NCBI RefSeq assembly: GCF_009857445.1
Contig: NZ_WWCN01000007.1
Span: 1 to 64,000 of the forward strand
Length of the DNA: 64,000 bases
Direction of reading: 5' to 3'
Source: Duganella flavida
GTDB lineage: Bacteria; Pseudomonadota; Gammaproteobacteria; Burkholderiales; Burkholderiaceae_D
The notes beneath the pieces were generated by a model. That model was not told the DNA's origin. It did not search any database and saw only the letters and a program-made list of their open reading frames with translations. A program made the position numbers and the translations under genes. Numbering within the stretch: position 1 is the stretch's first letter; each line of letters opens with the position of its first letter. Below are positions 45,842-54,950 of this stretch, one piece after another.

Positions 45842-47183
45842 CGCAGTCTTCAAACGCGGCAAGTAGCTGCTGCACATCCTCCGCCCTGGTCTGAGGGCAG
45901 ACCAGCAGCATGTTGTGGAAGGGTGTGATGAGCAGGCCGCGGTTGAGCAGGTAAAGATGGATAGCCTGCTCCAACTCACTATCCATCGCAGCTTGTGCCT
46001 CGGTGCCATTGCGCGGTGCTGATGGCGTGAACTGGAATTCGGTGCGGGCGCCGATTTGGGTGACGCACCATGGCAGCTGGTGCCGCGCGATGATCTCGCG
46101 CAGGCCGTTTGCTAGCTGCGCCGCCAGCGCGAACATGTGCTGGTAGGCTGCCTCGGTCATGACTTCTTCAAGGTTGGCGCGCATTGCGGCCATGGCGAAC
46201 ATGTTGGCGCTCAGCGTAGTGCCAATGCCGGAGTGGCCCGGCGGTGCGCTGCGCTTGGCGTGTTCTACGCGGCGCGCCAGTTCTTCTGTAAATCCATACA
46301 CTGCGCACGGAATGCCGCCGCTGATTGGTTTGCCGACCACCAGCGCGTCCGGCTGCATGCCGTTGGCGCGGGCGTAGCCTCCCGGGCCGCTGCTAATGGT
46401 ATGCGTTTCGTCGATCACCAGTAACGCGCCGTGCTGCTTGATCAGCTGCTGCGCGGCTTCCCAGAAACCTTCTTGCGGCAGCACCATGCCGACGTTGGTC
46501 ATTACCGGTTCGGCCAGCACGCAAGCGATATCGCCCTGCTTCAGCGCGGCCTCCAATGCCGGCAGATCGTTGAACTCCACTACCACCGTGTGATCCGTCA
46601 GCTTGTGCACTTGCCCGAGCAGGCTGTCGCGCTGCGTCGGCACGCCGTCGACCAAGTCCACAAATACGTCGTCCACAGTGCCGTGGTAGCAGCCGTTGAA
46701 GACCAGGACTTTGCTGCGCCCTGTCGCAGCACGCAGCCAGCGCAGCACGAAGCGGTTGGCGTCCGAAGCCGATAACGCGAACTGCCAGCAGGGCAGACCG
46801 AAACGACGCGACAGTTCGGCGGCCACCGGGCCAGCGTCCTCTGACGGCAGCATAGCCGTGTAGCCGCGTGTAGACTGGCGGGCGATGGCTTGCGCTACCG
46901 GTTGCGGTGCGTGGCCGAACATGGCGCCGGTGTCCCCGAGGCAGAAGTCCACGTACTCATGGCCGTCCGCATCGCGGAAGCGCGCGCCGGAAGCTTCGCG
47001 CACGGTCAGCGCGAATGGCGTGGACCAGTCGTTCATCCAATGCATAGGCACGCCGAAAAGCAGGTGTTGCGCGGCCTCTCCTGCCAATCGTGCAGATTCA
47101 GGATTGCGCGCGATGTAGCTGGAGCGTTCGGCGCCGGCCAGCGCTTGCACGCGCTGCCAGTCGAGGCCTGCGCGCGTATTCAT
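45801..47183 (-). CDS. class III aminotransferase (last gene of the polyamine operon)
   Basis: 460 residues from ATG 47183. PLP Lys285 lies in VVGKPISGG and the aspartate pair is in LVIDETHT, both typical of fold type I class III transaminases. It resembles glutamate-1-semialdehyde aminomutase-like and omega-amino acid aminotransferases. Its start overlaps the stop of the upstream ligase (ATGA), so it belongs to the amine-catabolic operon. The likely substrates are an amino-aldehyde product, GABA or another omega-amino acid; this is inferred from context. It overlaps panB at its end. Confidence 0.85.
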   Translation of the reverse strand: MNTRAGLDWQRVQALAGAERSSYIARNPESARLAGEAAQHLLFGVPMHWMNDWSTPFALTVREASGARFRDADGHEYVDFCLGDTGAMFGHAPQPVAQAIARQSTRGYTAMLPSEDAGPVAAELSRRFGLPCWQFALSASDANRFVLRWLRAATGRSKVLVFNGCYHGTVDDVFVDLVDGVPTQRDSLLGQVHKLTDHTVVVEFNDLPALEAALKQGDIACVLAEPVMTNVGMVLPQEGFWEAAQQLIKQHGALLVIDETHTISSGPGGYARANGMQPDALVVGKPISGGIPCAVYGFTEELARRVEHAKRSAPPGHSGIGTTLSANMFAMAAMRANLEEVMTEAAYQHMFALAAQLANGLREIIARHQLPWCVTQIGARTEFQFTPSAPRNGTEAQAAMDSELEQAIHLYLLNRGLLITPFHNMLLVCPQTRAEDVQQLLAAFEDCVRSSVPVPGSCRF

Positions 47184-48517
47184 ACCAGCAGCATCAAATG
47201 TTCGCGTTCCCACGAGCTGATAACGCGGCTGTAAGTGGCGAACTCCAGCTCCTTCACCTCGCAGAACGCTTGCACGAATAGTTCTCCCAGCATCTCGCTC
47301 AAAGGCTTGCACTCACGCAGACGCTGGATGGCGTCCTCCAGATTGCGCGGCAATTGATCATGCACATGCTCCGCGCTGCCCGACGTCGGCGCCGATGGCT
47401 TCAGGCCTTCCACCATGCCGAGATAGCCGCAAGCCAGCGTGGCCGCCATCGCCAGGTAAGGATTGACGTCCACACCCGGCACGCGATTCTCGACACGGCG
47501 ATTCAGCGGCGCAGAGTTGGGAATGCGGATGCCGCAGGTGCGGTTGTCGTAGCCCCAATGCACATTAGTCGGCGCAGACATGAAGCGCGACAGACGACGG
47601 TAGGAATTCACATGCGGCGCAAACAACAGCGTGGCCGGTGCGATGTATCTTTCAAGTCCTGCGATGTAGTTGAAGAATAGATCGCTGGCGTCGCCATCCT
47701 TGCGCGAGAAGATATTCTGCCCACTGGTGGTATCCAGTACGCTTTGGTGGATGTGCATCGCGCTGCCCGGCTCCGTCTCCATCGGCTTGGCCATGAAGGT
47801 GGCGAAGATGCCGTGCCTGAGCGCTGTCTCGCGCACAGCGCGTTTGAACAGGAAAACGCGGTCGGCCAGTTCCAGCGCTTCGCCGTGCGTGAAGTTGATT
47901 TCCATTTGCCCTGCACCGGCTTCGTGGATCAGCGTTTCGACCCCAAGATCGTGCTGCTTGCAAAAGGTCGACAGCTCAAGGAAGAAAGGATCGAAGTCAT
48001 TCACCGCATCGATGGAATAGGACTGACGGCCGGATTCCGGCTTGCCACTGCGGCCCAATGGTGGCGCCAGCGGCTCGTGCGGATTGCTGCTGCGCGCGAC
48101 CAGATAAAACTCCATCTCAGGAGCCACCACCGGCTGCCAGCCGCGATCCTCATACATCCGCAGCACCTTGCGCAGCACGGCGCGCGGCGAAAGACCAACC
48201 GGCGTACCGTCGAAATTCTGGCAATCGTGGATCACCAGCGCGACGTTTTCCGCCGCCCACGGCACTTGCCGCAGCGTGGCAAGGTCCGGCATGCAGATCA
48301 TGTCAGGATCGGTCGCGCCGACGTAAGGTGTGTTGTTGGGCTGCTCGCCGTTGACAGTGTTCAGCAGAACACTCTTGGGCAAGCGCATCTCGCCTTCGCT
48401 GAGGAACAAGTCCTTGGGCAGGATTTTCCCGCGCGCGATGCCGGTCATGTCCGCGATAACGCATTCGACTTCATGGATGTTCCGCTCCCGCAGGAAGTCT
48501 TTCATCGTCTGGCTCAT
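47180..48517 (-). CDS. glutamine synthetase family ligase (PuuA-like), paralogue 1
   Basis: 445 residues with the beta-grasp N-domain (ECVIADMTGIARGKILP) and the catalytic domain. Metal ligand motifs are intact: EMEFYL, HEAGAGQMEINF, GSAMHIHQS and RRVENR. The family includes gamma-glutamylputrescine synthetase. It is shorter and more diverged than the two 456-residue copies in this window, so it may prefer another amine. It lies 13 bp after glnT and overlaps the next aminotransferase gene. Confidence 0.88.
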   Translation of the reverse strand: MSQTMKDFLRERNIHEVECVIADMTGIARGKILPKDLFLSEGEMRLPKSVLLNTVNGEQPNNTPYVGATDPDMICMPDLATLRQVPWAAENVALVIHDCQNFDGTPVGLSPRAVLRKVLRMYEDRGWQPVVAPEMEFYLVARSSNPHEPLAPPLGRSGKPESGRQSYSIDAVNDFDPFFLELSTFCKQHDLGVETLIHEAGAGQMEINFTHGEALELADRVFLFKRAVRETALRHGIFATFMAKPMETEPGSAMHIHQSVLDTTSGQNIFSRKDGDASDLFFNYIAGLERYIAPATLLFAPHVNSYRRLSRFMSAPTNVHWGYDNRTCGIRIPNSAPLNRRVENRVPGVDVNPYLAMAATLACGYLGMVEGLKPSAPTSGSAEHVHDQLPRNLEDAIQRLRECKPLSEMLGELFVQAFCEVKELEFATYSRVISSWEREHLMLLV

Positions 48518-48530
48518 CGCGGTCTCCGGT

Positions 48531-49838
48531 TTAGAAGCGGTTCAGGTAGCGTTCAGTTTCCCATGCGCTGACATGCTGGCTGTATTCGATCCATTCTGCG
48601 CTTTTCAGCGCGGCGAATTCGTGGACGATGGTTGCGCCCAGTGATTCTGCCAGCACGGTGTCGGCCTTGAAGGCTTCCGCCGCAGCGCCCAAATTTTGCG
48701 GCAGCAGCTTCAGTCCCAATTCGGCACGCTGTGCTGCGCTCATTTCGTAGACGTCCTGATTTACTGGCTCACCAGGATCAAGCTGCCGGTCAATGCCATC
48801 CAGCCCCGCCGCAATCACGCCTGCCAGCGCGAGGTAGGGATTGGCCGAGCTATCAGGCAAGCGCCACTCGACGCGTCCGTGCACGGTGCGCGCGACCACG
48901 GTTCGGTTGTTATCGCCATGGCCGATAAAGGCCGGCGCCCAGCTGGTACCGGACAGCGATTCACCACACATCAAGCGCTTGTACGAATTGACTGTCGGCG
49001 CACACAGCGCCGTCAACGCCGGTGCGTGGTGCAGCAAGCCGCCGAAGAAGTGTTCACTGATTACGGACACCGGATTGCCGTTATCGTCTTCCAGCGACAG
49101 GTGGAAGTGCAAACCGCTGCCTGGCCGCTCTGCGAACGGCTTGGGCATCATGGAGAACAGCATGCCCTCCTCTTCCGCGATGTGATGCGCAGCCATCTTG
49201 AACAGCATGAAATTGTCCGCCGCGCGCAAGGCGTCGGCGTAGTGGTAGTTCACTTCAAACTGGCCGGTCGCATCCTCGTGGTCGATCTGGTAGACGCCAA
49301 GGCCGCATTCGTTCAGCGACGTGGTTAGCTTGTCGAGGAAGGAACGGCGGCGCAACAGGCTTTTCGTGTCGTAGGACGGCTTCTCCAGCGTGTCTCCAGC
49401 TTCAGCATCGTGACCGTTGGCGCCTTTTTGCAGCAGGAAGAATTCCGGCTCAAGGCCGGCATTCAAGCTCCATCCGCGCGCGGCGAGGCGGGCGACCTGC
49501 TTGCGTAGAACCTGGCGCGGACAAGCGTCAAACGGCTCGCCCGCCACATGGCCGTCCAGCACCACGCGTGCGTAGCCGGGCAGCCAAGGCATCGGCTGCA
49601 AGGTGGTCAGGTCCGCGCGGCCGTAGTACTCAGAGCGTGGACCGTTGCGCGGCAAGCCCGTGCCCCAGATCGACGGCCCAGAGAAGCCCGCGCCCGGCGA
49701 CACGATATCGCCAAGGTTCGCCAGCGGCACCAGCTTGCCCTTGGCCGCACCGTGGATATCGGTGAACTGCGCAAACACGTAACGCACGCCTTGCGCAGCA
49801 AGCTCTCCCTGCAGCTCTTCTAACCTACCTGTATCCAT
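48531..49838 (-). CDS. glnT: type III glutamate-ammonia ligase (GlnT family)
   Basis: 435 residues. This group (TIGR03105-type by recollection) differs from PuuA in motifs: FTDIHGAAKGKLVPL, LEPEFFLL, DHEDATGQFEVNY, GSGLHFHLSL and HGRVEWRLPD. Members are glutamine synthetase-like enzymes, some making gamma-glutamyl-methylamide. The metal-ligand Glu/His residues are present. The start overlaps the stop of puuC by 19 bp. In this operon it may glutamylate ammonia or a small amine released by the catabolism. Confidence 0.85.
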   Translation of the reverse strand: MDTGRLEELQGELAAQGVRYVFAQFTDIHGAAKGKLVPLANLGDIVSPGAGFSGPSIWGTGLPRNGPRSEYYGRADLTTLQPMPWLPGYARVVLDGHVAGEPFDACPRQVLRKQVARLAARGWSLNAGLEPEFFLLQKGANGHDAEAGDTLEKPSYDTKSLLRRRSFLDKLTTSLNECGLGVYQIDHEDATGQFEVNYHYADALRAADNFMLFKMAAHHIAEEEGMLFSMMPKPFAERPGSGLHFHLSLEDDNGNPVSVISEHFFGGLLHHAPALTALCAPTVNSYKRLMCGESLSGTSWAPAFIGHGDNNRTVVARTVHGRVEWRLPDSSANPYLALAGVIAAGLDGIDRQLDPGEPVNQDVYEMSAAQRAELGLKLLPQNLGAAAEAFKADTVLAESLGATIVHEFAALKSAEWIEYSQHVSAWETERYLNRF

Positions 49839-51301
49839 GTGGTCTTCAATTCCGTGTATTTATCGAACGCATGCAGCGACTTATCGCGGCCATTGCCGGA
49901 CTGCTTGTAGCCGCCGAACGGCACCGTGATATCGTCGCCATCGTACTGATTGACGTGCACCGTGCCGGCGCGCAAAGCACGCGAGGTCTGAATCGCCTTG
50001 CTCAAATCCGCCGTCCACACAGCAGCGTGCAAACCGTACGGCGTGGCGTTAGCCTGTTTCACCGCATCCTGCACATCGGTAAAGCTTAACACCGACAGCA
50101 CCGGCCCGAAGATCTCCTCACGCGCAATCGTCATGCCGCTGTTCACCTGATCGAAAATCGTCGGCTCAACGTAGTAGCCGCCCGTTTCAGTGCGTGCCTG
50201 CTTGCCGCCTGCCAGCAAGCGCGCGCCATCCGCATGGCCCGCCTCGATGTAGCCCATCACCGTCTTCAACTGCGTGGCATCGACAATCGCACCCATGACG
50301 GTGTTGTCGTCCAGTGGATCACCGGGCGCGAAGTTCGGCACCAGCGCCAGCGCCTTCTCCAGAAAGCGATCCTTGATCGACTCCTCCACGAACAAACGCG
50401 AAGGCGCGTTGCAGCTCTCGCCTTGATTGAAGTAGATGGAGCCAATCGAAGCCTCCACTGCAGCATCCAGATCCGGGCAGTCCGCGCACACGATGTTGGC
50501 AGATTTTCCGCCCAACTCCGTCCACGCGCGCTTCAGGTTCGACTGCCCCGCCATCTGCATGATCTGCTTGCCGATGCGCGTGGAACCGGTGAAGCCGATG
50601 CAATCCACATCCATGTGCAGCGCCAGCGCCGCACCCGCTTCGTGACCAAAGCCCGGCAGCACATTGAACACGCCCGGTGGCACGCCTGCTTCCAGCGCAA
50701 TCTCCGCCAAGCGCAGCGCCGTCAGTGGCGACTTCTCGGATGGTTTGAGCACCACGCTATTCCCCGCCGCCAGCGCTGGACCGATCTTCCATGCAGCCAT
50801 CAGCATCGGATAATTCCAAGGCACGATGGCCGCCACCACGCCCACCGCCTCGCGCGTGATCAGCGCAAGACTGTTAGCCGCCGTTGGCGCGATTTCATCA
50901 TAGATCTTGTCGATCGCCTCGCCGTACCAGCGGATGCAGTTGGCCGCGCTGTTCACGTCCACGGACTGGCTGTATTTAATCGGCTTGCCCATGTCCAGCG
51001 TTTCCAGCAGCGCCAATTCCTGGCCGTGTTTCTGCATCAGGTCAGCAAATTTCACCAGCACCCGCTTGCGCTGCGCCGGCGACTTGCGCGCCCAGCGGCC
51101 GTCCTCGAACGCAGCGCGCGCCGCAGCGACAGCGATATCCACGTCCACGCTATCGCAACGCGCCACCATGCCCAGCTTGCGCCCATCGATAGGCGACAGG
51201 TTCTCAAACTGCTGCTCCGATTTCGCCCATACCCGCTCGCCGCCGATAAAGGCGCGGCCATCAGCTTTCACCTCTGCGGCCTTGTCATGCCATGTCGTCA
51301 T
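49820..51301 (-). CDS. puuC: gamma-glutamyl-gamma-aminobutyraldehyde dehydrogenase (PuuC-like)
   Basis: A 493-residue NAD(P)-dependent aldehyde dehydrogenase. The catalytic Cys297 is in FNQGESCNAPS and Glu262 is in ELGGKS. The NAD-binding VPWNYPMLMA and GFTGSTRIG are intact. In the Puu pathway this enzyme oxidises gamma-glutamyl-gamma-aminobutyraldehyde to gamma-Glu-GABA. It follows the putrescine aminotransferase gene by 10 bp, in the order expected for substrate flow. Confidence 0.92.
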   Translation of the reverse strand: MTTWHDKAAEVKADGRAFIGGERVWAKSEQQFENLSPIDGRKLGMVARCDSVDVDIAVAAARAAFEDGRWARKSPAQRKRVLVKFADLMQKHGQELALLETLDMGKPIKYSQSVDVNSAANCIRWYGEAIDKIYDEIAPTAANSLALITREAVGVVAAIVPWNYPMLMAAWKIGPALAAGNSVVLKPSEKSPLTALRLAEIALEAGVPPGVFNVLPGFGHEAGAALALHMDVDCIGFTGSTRIGKQIMQMAGQSNLKRAWTELGGKSANIVCADCPDLDAAVEASIGSIYFNQGESCNAPSRLFVEESIKDRFLEKALALVPNFAPGDPLDDNTVMGAIVDATQLKTVMGYIEAGHADGARLLAGGKQARTETGGYYVEPTIFDQVNSGMTIAREEIFGPVLSVLSFTDVQDAVKQANATPYGLHAAVWTADLSKAIQTSRALRAGTVHVNQYDGDDITVPFGGYKQSGNGRDKSLHAFDKYTELKTTWIQVG

Positions 51302-51311
51302 CTCAGTCTCC

Positions 51312-52700
51312 TTATAGCCAGCCGCGTTCTTTGACGTCGGCGTAGGTCAGGTCGAGGCAGTGGCGGATCTGCGTCACCATTTCGTCGATCTGCGCCGTGG
51401 TCATCACCAGCGGTGGCGCAATAATCATGCGGTCGCCCACAGCGCGCATAATCATCCCGTTGTTGAACATATAGCCGCGGCACACCATGCCGACAGCCAG
51501 CGATTCGTCGAAGGCCACGTTGTCGTGCACCGTCGCACCCTTGCTGCGCACCAGATTCAAGCCAGCCACAAAGCCGCAGCTGTCGGCGTAGCCGACCAGC
51601 GGATGGTCTGCCAGTTCAGCAAAGCGCTTTTTCAGATAAGGCCCGGTTTCTTCGGCCACGCGCTCGACCAGTTTTTCTTCTTCAAGAATGCGGATATTTT
51701 CCAATGCTGCCGCACACGCCACTGGGTGACCGGAGTAAGTGAAACCGTGATTAAACTCGCCGCCCTGCTCGATCAGCACCTTGGCCACCCGGTCGCCAAC
51801 CAGCACGCCGCCTAGCGGTACATAGCCCGAGGTCACACCCTTGGCAAAGGTAATCAAATCAGGCTTGATGCCGAACAGCTCCGACGCGAACCAGCGGCCC
51901 AGACGCCCAAAGCCGCAGATCACTTCATCGGCAATCAGCAGGATGCCGTACTTGTCGCAGATGCGCTGGATCTCAGGCCAGTAAGTGGAAGGTGGAATAA
52001 TTACGCCGCCCGCACCTTGAACCGGTTCGCCGATAAACGCTGCCACCTTCTCGGCGCCCACCTCCAGGATTTTCTTCTCCAGCCACGAAGCAGCTTCAAT
52101 GCCAAACGCCTCTTCAGTCATCCCTTTGCCGGATTCCAGATAATTCGGTTGGCCGATATGCACGATGCCCGGAATCGGCAAGCCGCCCTGCTCGTGCATG
52201 CCCGACATGCCACCCAGCGATGCACCGGCCATCGTGCTGCCGTGGTACGCATTGTGGCGGCTGATGATGGTGTGGCGATCCTTGTAGCCCAACACGTCCC
52301 AATAGCGGCGCACCATGCGCACATTGGTGTCGTTGCCCTCCGAGCCGGAGCCGGTGAAGTACACGTGGTTGAACTGCGGCGGCGAAATCTGCGCCAGCTT
52401 GGTCGCCAACTGCACCGCCGGCACATTGGTGGTGTTAAAGAAGCTGTTATAAAACGGCAGCGTCTCCATCTGCTGGTACACCGCTTTCGAAATGCTGGTG
52501 CGGCCGTAGCCCACGTTCACGCACCACAGGCCGGACATGCCGTCGATGATCTTCTTGCCTTCTGAATCCCACAGGTAGATGCCCTCGCCGCGTACCATCA
52601 CGCGCGCGCCTTTTTCGCCCAGTGCCTTGTGATCGGTGAACGGGTGCATGTAGTGCGCCGTGTCCAGCTTCTGGATTTCGTTAGTATCATAGTTGCTCAT
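51312..52700 (-). CDS. putrescine/polyamine aminotransferase (SpuC-like, class III)
   Basis: 462 residues from ATG 52700 (MSNYDTNEIQ). PLP Lys287 is in TFAKGVTSGY and the Asp pair is in LIADEVICGFGR. The N-terminus WDSEGKKIIDGMSGLWCVNVGYG is typical of the SpuC/PuuE-type aspartate aminotransferase family, which uses pyruvate and putrescine or gamma-glutamylputrescine. It sits between puuA and puuC, so it supplies the aldehyde for PuuC, replacing the oxidase PuuB of E. coli. No puuB-like oxidase is in the window. Confidence 0.9.
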   Translation of the reverse strand: MSNYDTNEIQKLDTAHYMHPFTDHKALGEKGARVMVRGEGIYLWDSEGKKIIDGMSGLWCVNVGYGRTSISKAVYQQMETLPFYNSFFNTTNVPAVQLATKLAQISPPQFNHVYFTGSGSEGNDTNVRMVRRYWDVLGYKDRHTIISRHNAYHGSTMAGASLGGMSGMHEQGGLPIPGIVHIGQPNYLESGKGMTEEAFGIEAASWLEKKILEVGAEKVAAFIGEPVQGAGGVIIPPSTYWPEIQRICDKYGILLIADEVICGFGRLGRWFASELFGIKPDLITFAKGVTSGYVPLGGVLVGDRVAKVLIEQGGEFNHGFTYSGHPVACAAALENIRILEEEKLVERVAEETGPYLKKRFAELADHPLVGYADSCGFVAGLNLVRSKGATVHDNVAFDESLAVGMVCRGYMFNNGMIMRAVGDRMIIAPPLVMTTAQIDEMVTQIRHCLDLTYADVKERGWL

Positions 52701-52711
52701 GGGTCGACTCC

Positions 52712-54082
52712 TTAAACGTGCAGCAGCAGGTGCTCGCGCTCCCACGGACTAATAACGGTCATGAATTCCTGGTGTTCCAGATCCTTGATGGCGGCGTAGA
52801 CGTCGATGAAGCGGTCACCCAGCACGCTACGCAGCTTGTCCTCCGCGCGCAGCAGTTGCAGCGCTTCCGGCAGGCCTTGCGGCAGTTCGACTTTCAGGTC
52901 GTAGGCGCTATCCACCGTCATCGGCGTCGGCTCCACTTGGTCGATCATGCCGAGGTAACCGCAAGCCAGCGTCACCGCCAAGGCCAGGTAGGGATTGGCG
53001 TCCGCACCGATGATGCGGTTCTCGACGCGGCGATCCTGCACGCCGGATTCCGGTACGCGGAAGCCCACGGTACGATTGTCCATGCCCCACTGGATGTTGA
53101 TCGGCGCAGCGGTGTGGCGCACGATGCGACGGTACGAGTTCACATACGGCGCCACAATCGCCATCGCCGACGGCATGTAGCGTTGCAGGCCACCGATGTA
53201 GTGCTTGAACAGCGGCGACGCCGAACCGTCCTCGGAACTGAAGATGTTCTTGCCGGTCTTGCTATCGACCACGCTCTGATGCACGTGCATCGCGGAACCC
53301 GGCTCGCCGGCCATCGGCTTGGCCATGAAGGTCGCATACATATCATGCTTGAGCGCCGCTTCGCGCAAGGTACGCTTGAAGAAGAATACCTTGTCCGCAA
53401 GACCCAGCGGCTCGCCGTGCAGGAAGTTGATCTCCATCTGGCCTGCGCCGATTTCGTGAATCAGCGTGTCGACGTCCAGTCCCATCAAATCGCAGTAATC
53501 GTAAATGTCCTCGAACAGTGGATCGAATTCATTCACCGCATCGATGCTGTAGACCTGGCGGCTGGTTTCTGCGCGGCCGCTACGGCCGATAGGCGGTTTC
53601 AAAGGCAGATCAGGATCGATGTTTTTTGCGGTGAGGTAGAACTCCAGTTCCGGCGCCACTACTGGCTTCCAGCCTTTGTCCGCATACAGCTTGAGCACGC
53701 GGCGCAGCACGGAGCGCGGCGCGAAATCGACCAGACGGCCGTCGGCGAAATAGCAGTCGTGTATCACCTGCGCGGTTGGATCATTCGCCCAAGGCACCAT
53801 GGTGATGGTGGTCGGATCGGCCTTCAGGATCATGTCACGGTCAGTGCTGGAGATTGCGCGGTCGTAGCCTGCATCTTCCGTTGGATAGTTACCGGTCACG
53901 GTCATGCCCAGCACCGCTTCCGGAATGCGCATGCCACGCTCCTGCGTGAATTTGCCACGAGGGAGAATCTTCCCGCGCGCCACGCCGGTCAAGTCGGGCA
54001 CTAAACATTCAATCTCTGTGACGTGCTTCTCGTTCAGCCACAGGTCCATATCGGTGTAAGTAAAATTTTCGCGAATTGCCAT
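52712..54082 (-). CDS. puuA: gamma-glutamylputrescine synthetase (PuuA), paralogue 2
   Basis: 456 residues, glutamine synthetase superfamily. It ligates glutamate to putrescine in the first step of the pathway. The metal-site motifs are complete: ELEFYL, HEIGAGQMEINF (Glu217 is present here), AMHVHQSV and RRVENRI. It lies 11 bp ahead of the aminotransferase gene and 19 bp after puuD. The DNA and protein are very similar to the copy at 60675-62045. Confidence 0.92.
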   Translation of the reverse strand: MAIRENFTYTDMDLWLNEKHVTEIECLVPDLTGVARGKILPRGKFTQERGMRIPEAVLGMTVTGNYPTEDAGYDRAISSTDRDMILKADPTTITMVPWANDPTAQVIHDCYFADGRLVDFAPRSVLRRVLKLYADKGWKPVVAPELEFYLTAKNIDPDLPLKPPIGRSGRAETSRQVYSIDAVNEFDPLFEDIYDYCDLMGLDVDTLIHEIGAGQMEINFLHGEPLGLADKVFFFKRTLREAALKHDMYATFMAKPMAGEPGSAMHVHQSVVDSKTGKNIFSSEDGSASPLFKHYIGGLQRYMPSAMAIVAPYVNSYRRIVRHTAAPINIQWGMDNRTVGFRVPESGVQDRRVENRIIGADANPYLALAVTLACGYLGMIDQVEPTPMTVDSAYDLKVELPQGLPEALQLLRAEDKLRSVLGDRFIDVYAAIKDLEHQEFMTVISPWEREHLLLHV

Positions 54083-54101
54083 TTGCTTCTCTCATTTGTT
54101 T

Positions 54102-54866
54102 TTATCGGGTGGCCTTGTAGGCGCGACAGGCGTCGCCAAAGGCTCTGAATAATTTGACGGAATCCGGATTCTCGGCAAAGCGCCACTCAGGGTGCCACTG
54201 TACTGCCAGCGCAAATCCCTTGGCGTCCGCCACGCGGTAGGCTTCTACCAGTCCATCGTCGGCGCGCGCTTCGGCTAAGAGGCCTGGCGCCAGCTGGTTG
54301 ATGCCTTGTCCGTGCAGCGAGTTGACTTGAATTTCGGTGGCTCCGTCCAGTATCTGCACCATGCGTCCTCCAGGATCCAGCAGCACGCGATGCGAAGGCG
54401 CGTATTGCTGGTCCAGTGTGTGTTCCTTGTTCTCGCGATGATCAGCCATGCCATCCACCGCATGCACGGCTTGATGCAGCGTGCCACCCAGCGCCACGTT
54501 GACTTCCTGGAAGCCGCGGCAGATCGCCATCAGCGGGATGCCGCGCTTGATGGCGGCGCGGATCAGCGGCAGCGTGGTGGCGTCGCGCGCTGCATCCTGC
54601 GGCAGCGATGGGTCCAGCACTTCTTCGCCGTACAAACTGGCGTGGACGTTGGATGGTGAGCCGGTCAGCATCACGCCATCGGCCAGCGACAGCAGCGCTT
54701 CGAAATCGGTGGAGTCACCGAGCGCCGGCACGATCAACGGTGTGCAGTGTGCGCCGTCGGCCACGGCGGCCACGTACTTGAGCTGCGCGGTGTGATTCAA
54801 ATGTGCGCCGATCCGGTTGACGCATGCAGGGACTAAAACGACTGGACTACGCATAGAAGCTTTCAT
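54102..54866 (-). CDS. puuD: gamma-glutamyl-GABA hydrolase (PuuD, class I amidotransferase fold)
   Basis: 254 residues. It hydrolyses gamma-Glu-GABA to glutamate and GABA. The nucleophile Cys116 is in MAICRGFQEVN. The His/Glu pair is in WHPEW near residue 223, and the LTGSPSNVH region precedes. It is the first gene of the seven-gene minus-strand operon. Its ATG is embedded in TGTAGATG, the same sequence found at the start of the divergent regulator. A start at Met5 (54854) is also possible. Confidence 0.93.
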   Translation of the reverse strand: MKASMRSPVVLVPACVNRIGAHLNHTAQLKYVAAVADGAHCTPLIVPALGDSTDFEALLSLADGVMLTGSPSNVHASLYGEEVLDPSLPQDAARDATTLPLIRAAIKRGIPLMAICRGFQEVNVALGGTLHQAVHAVDGMADHRENKEHTLDQQYAPSHRVLLDPGGRMVQILDGATEIQVNSLHGQGINQLAPGLLAEARADDGLVEAYRVADAKGFALAVQWHPEWRFAENPDSVKLFRAFGDACRAYKATR

Positions 54867-54950
54867 CTACAGGATTTAACTAAATCATATGCTTATTTTG
54901 GTATTATTGTGAGTGCCACTTTTTGAAACTTGATAGAACCACTTTTGTAG
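54867..54950. promoter_or_regulatory. divergent control region puuD / MocR-type regulator with direct repeats
   Basis: An 84-bp AT-rich gap. Two direct repeats CCACTTTT occur at 54916-54923 and 54939-54946, 23 bp apart, i.e. about two helix turns. GabR/MocR regulators are known to bind direct repeats, so this is a good candidate operator. Both genes start in the same octamer TGTAGATG, making an inverted repeat around the gap. Confidence 0.6.
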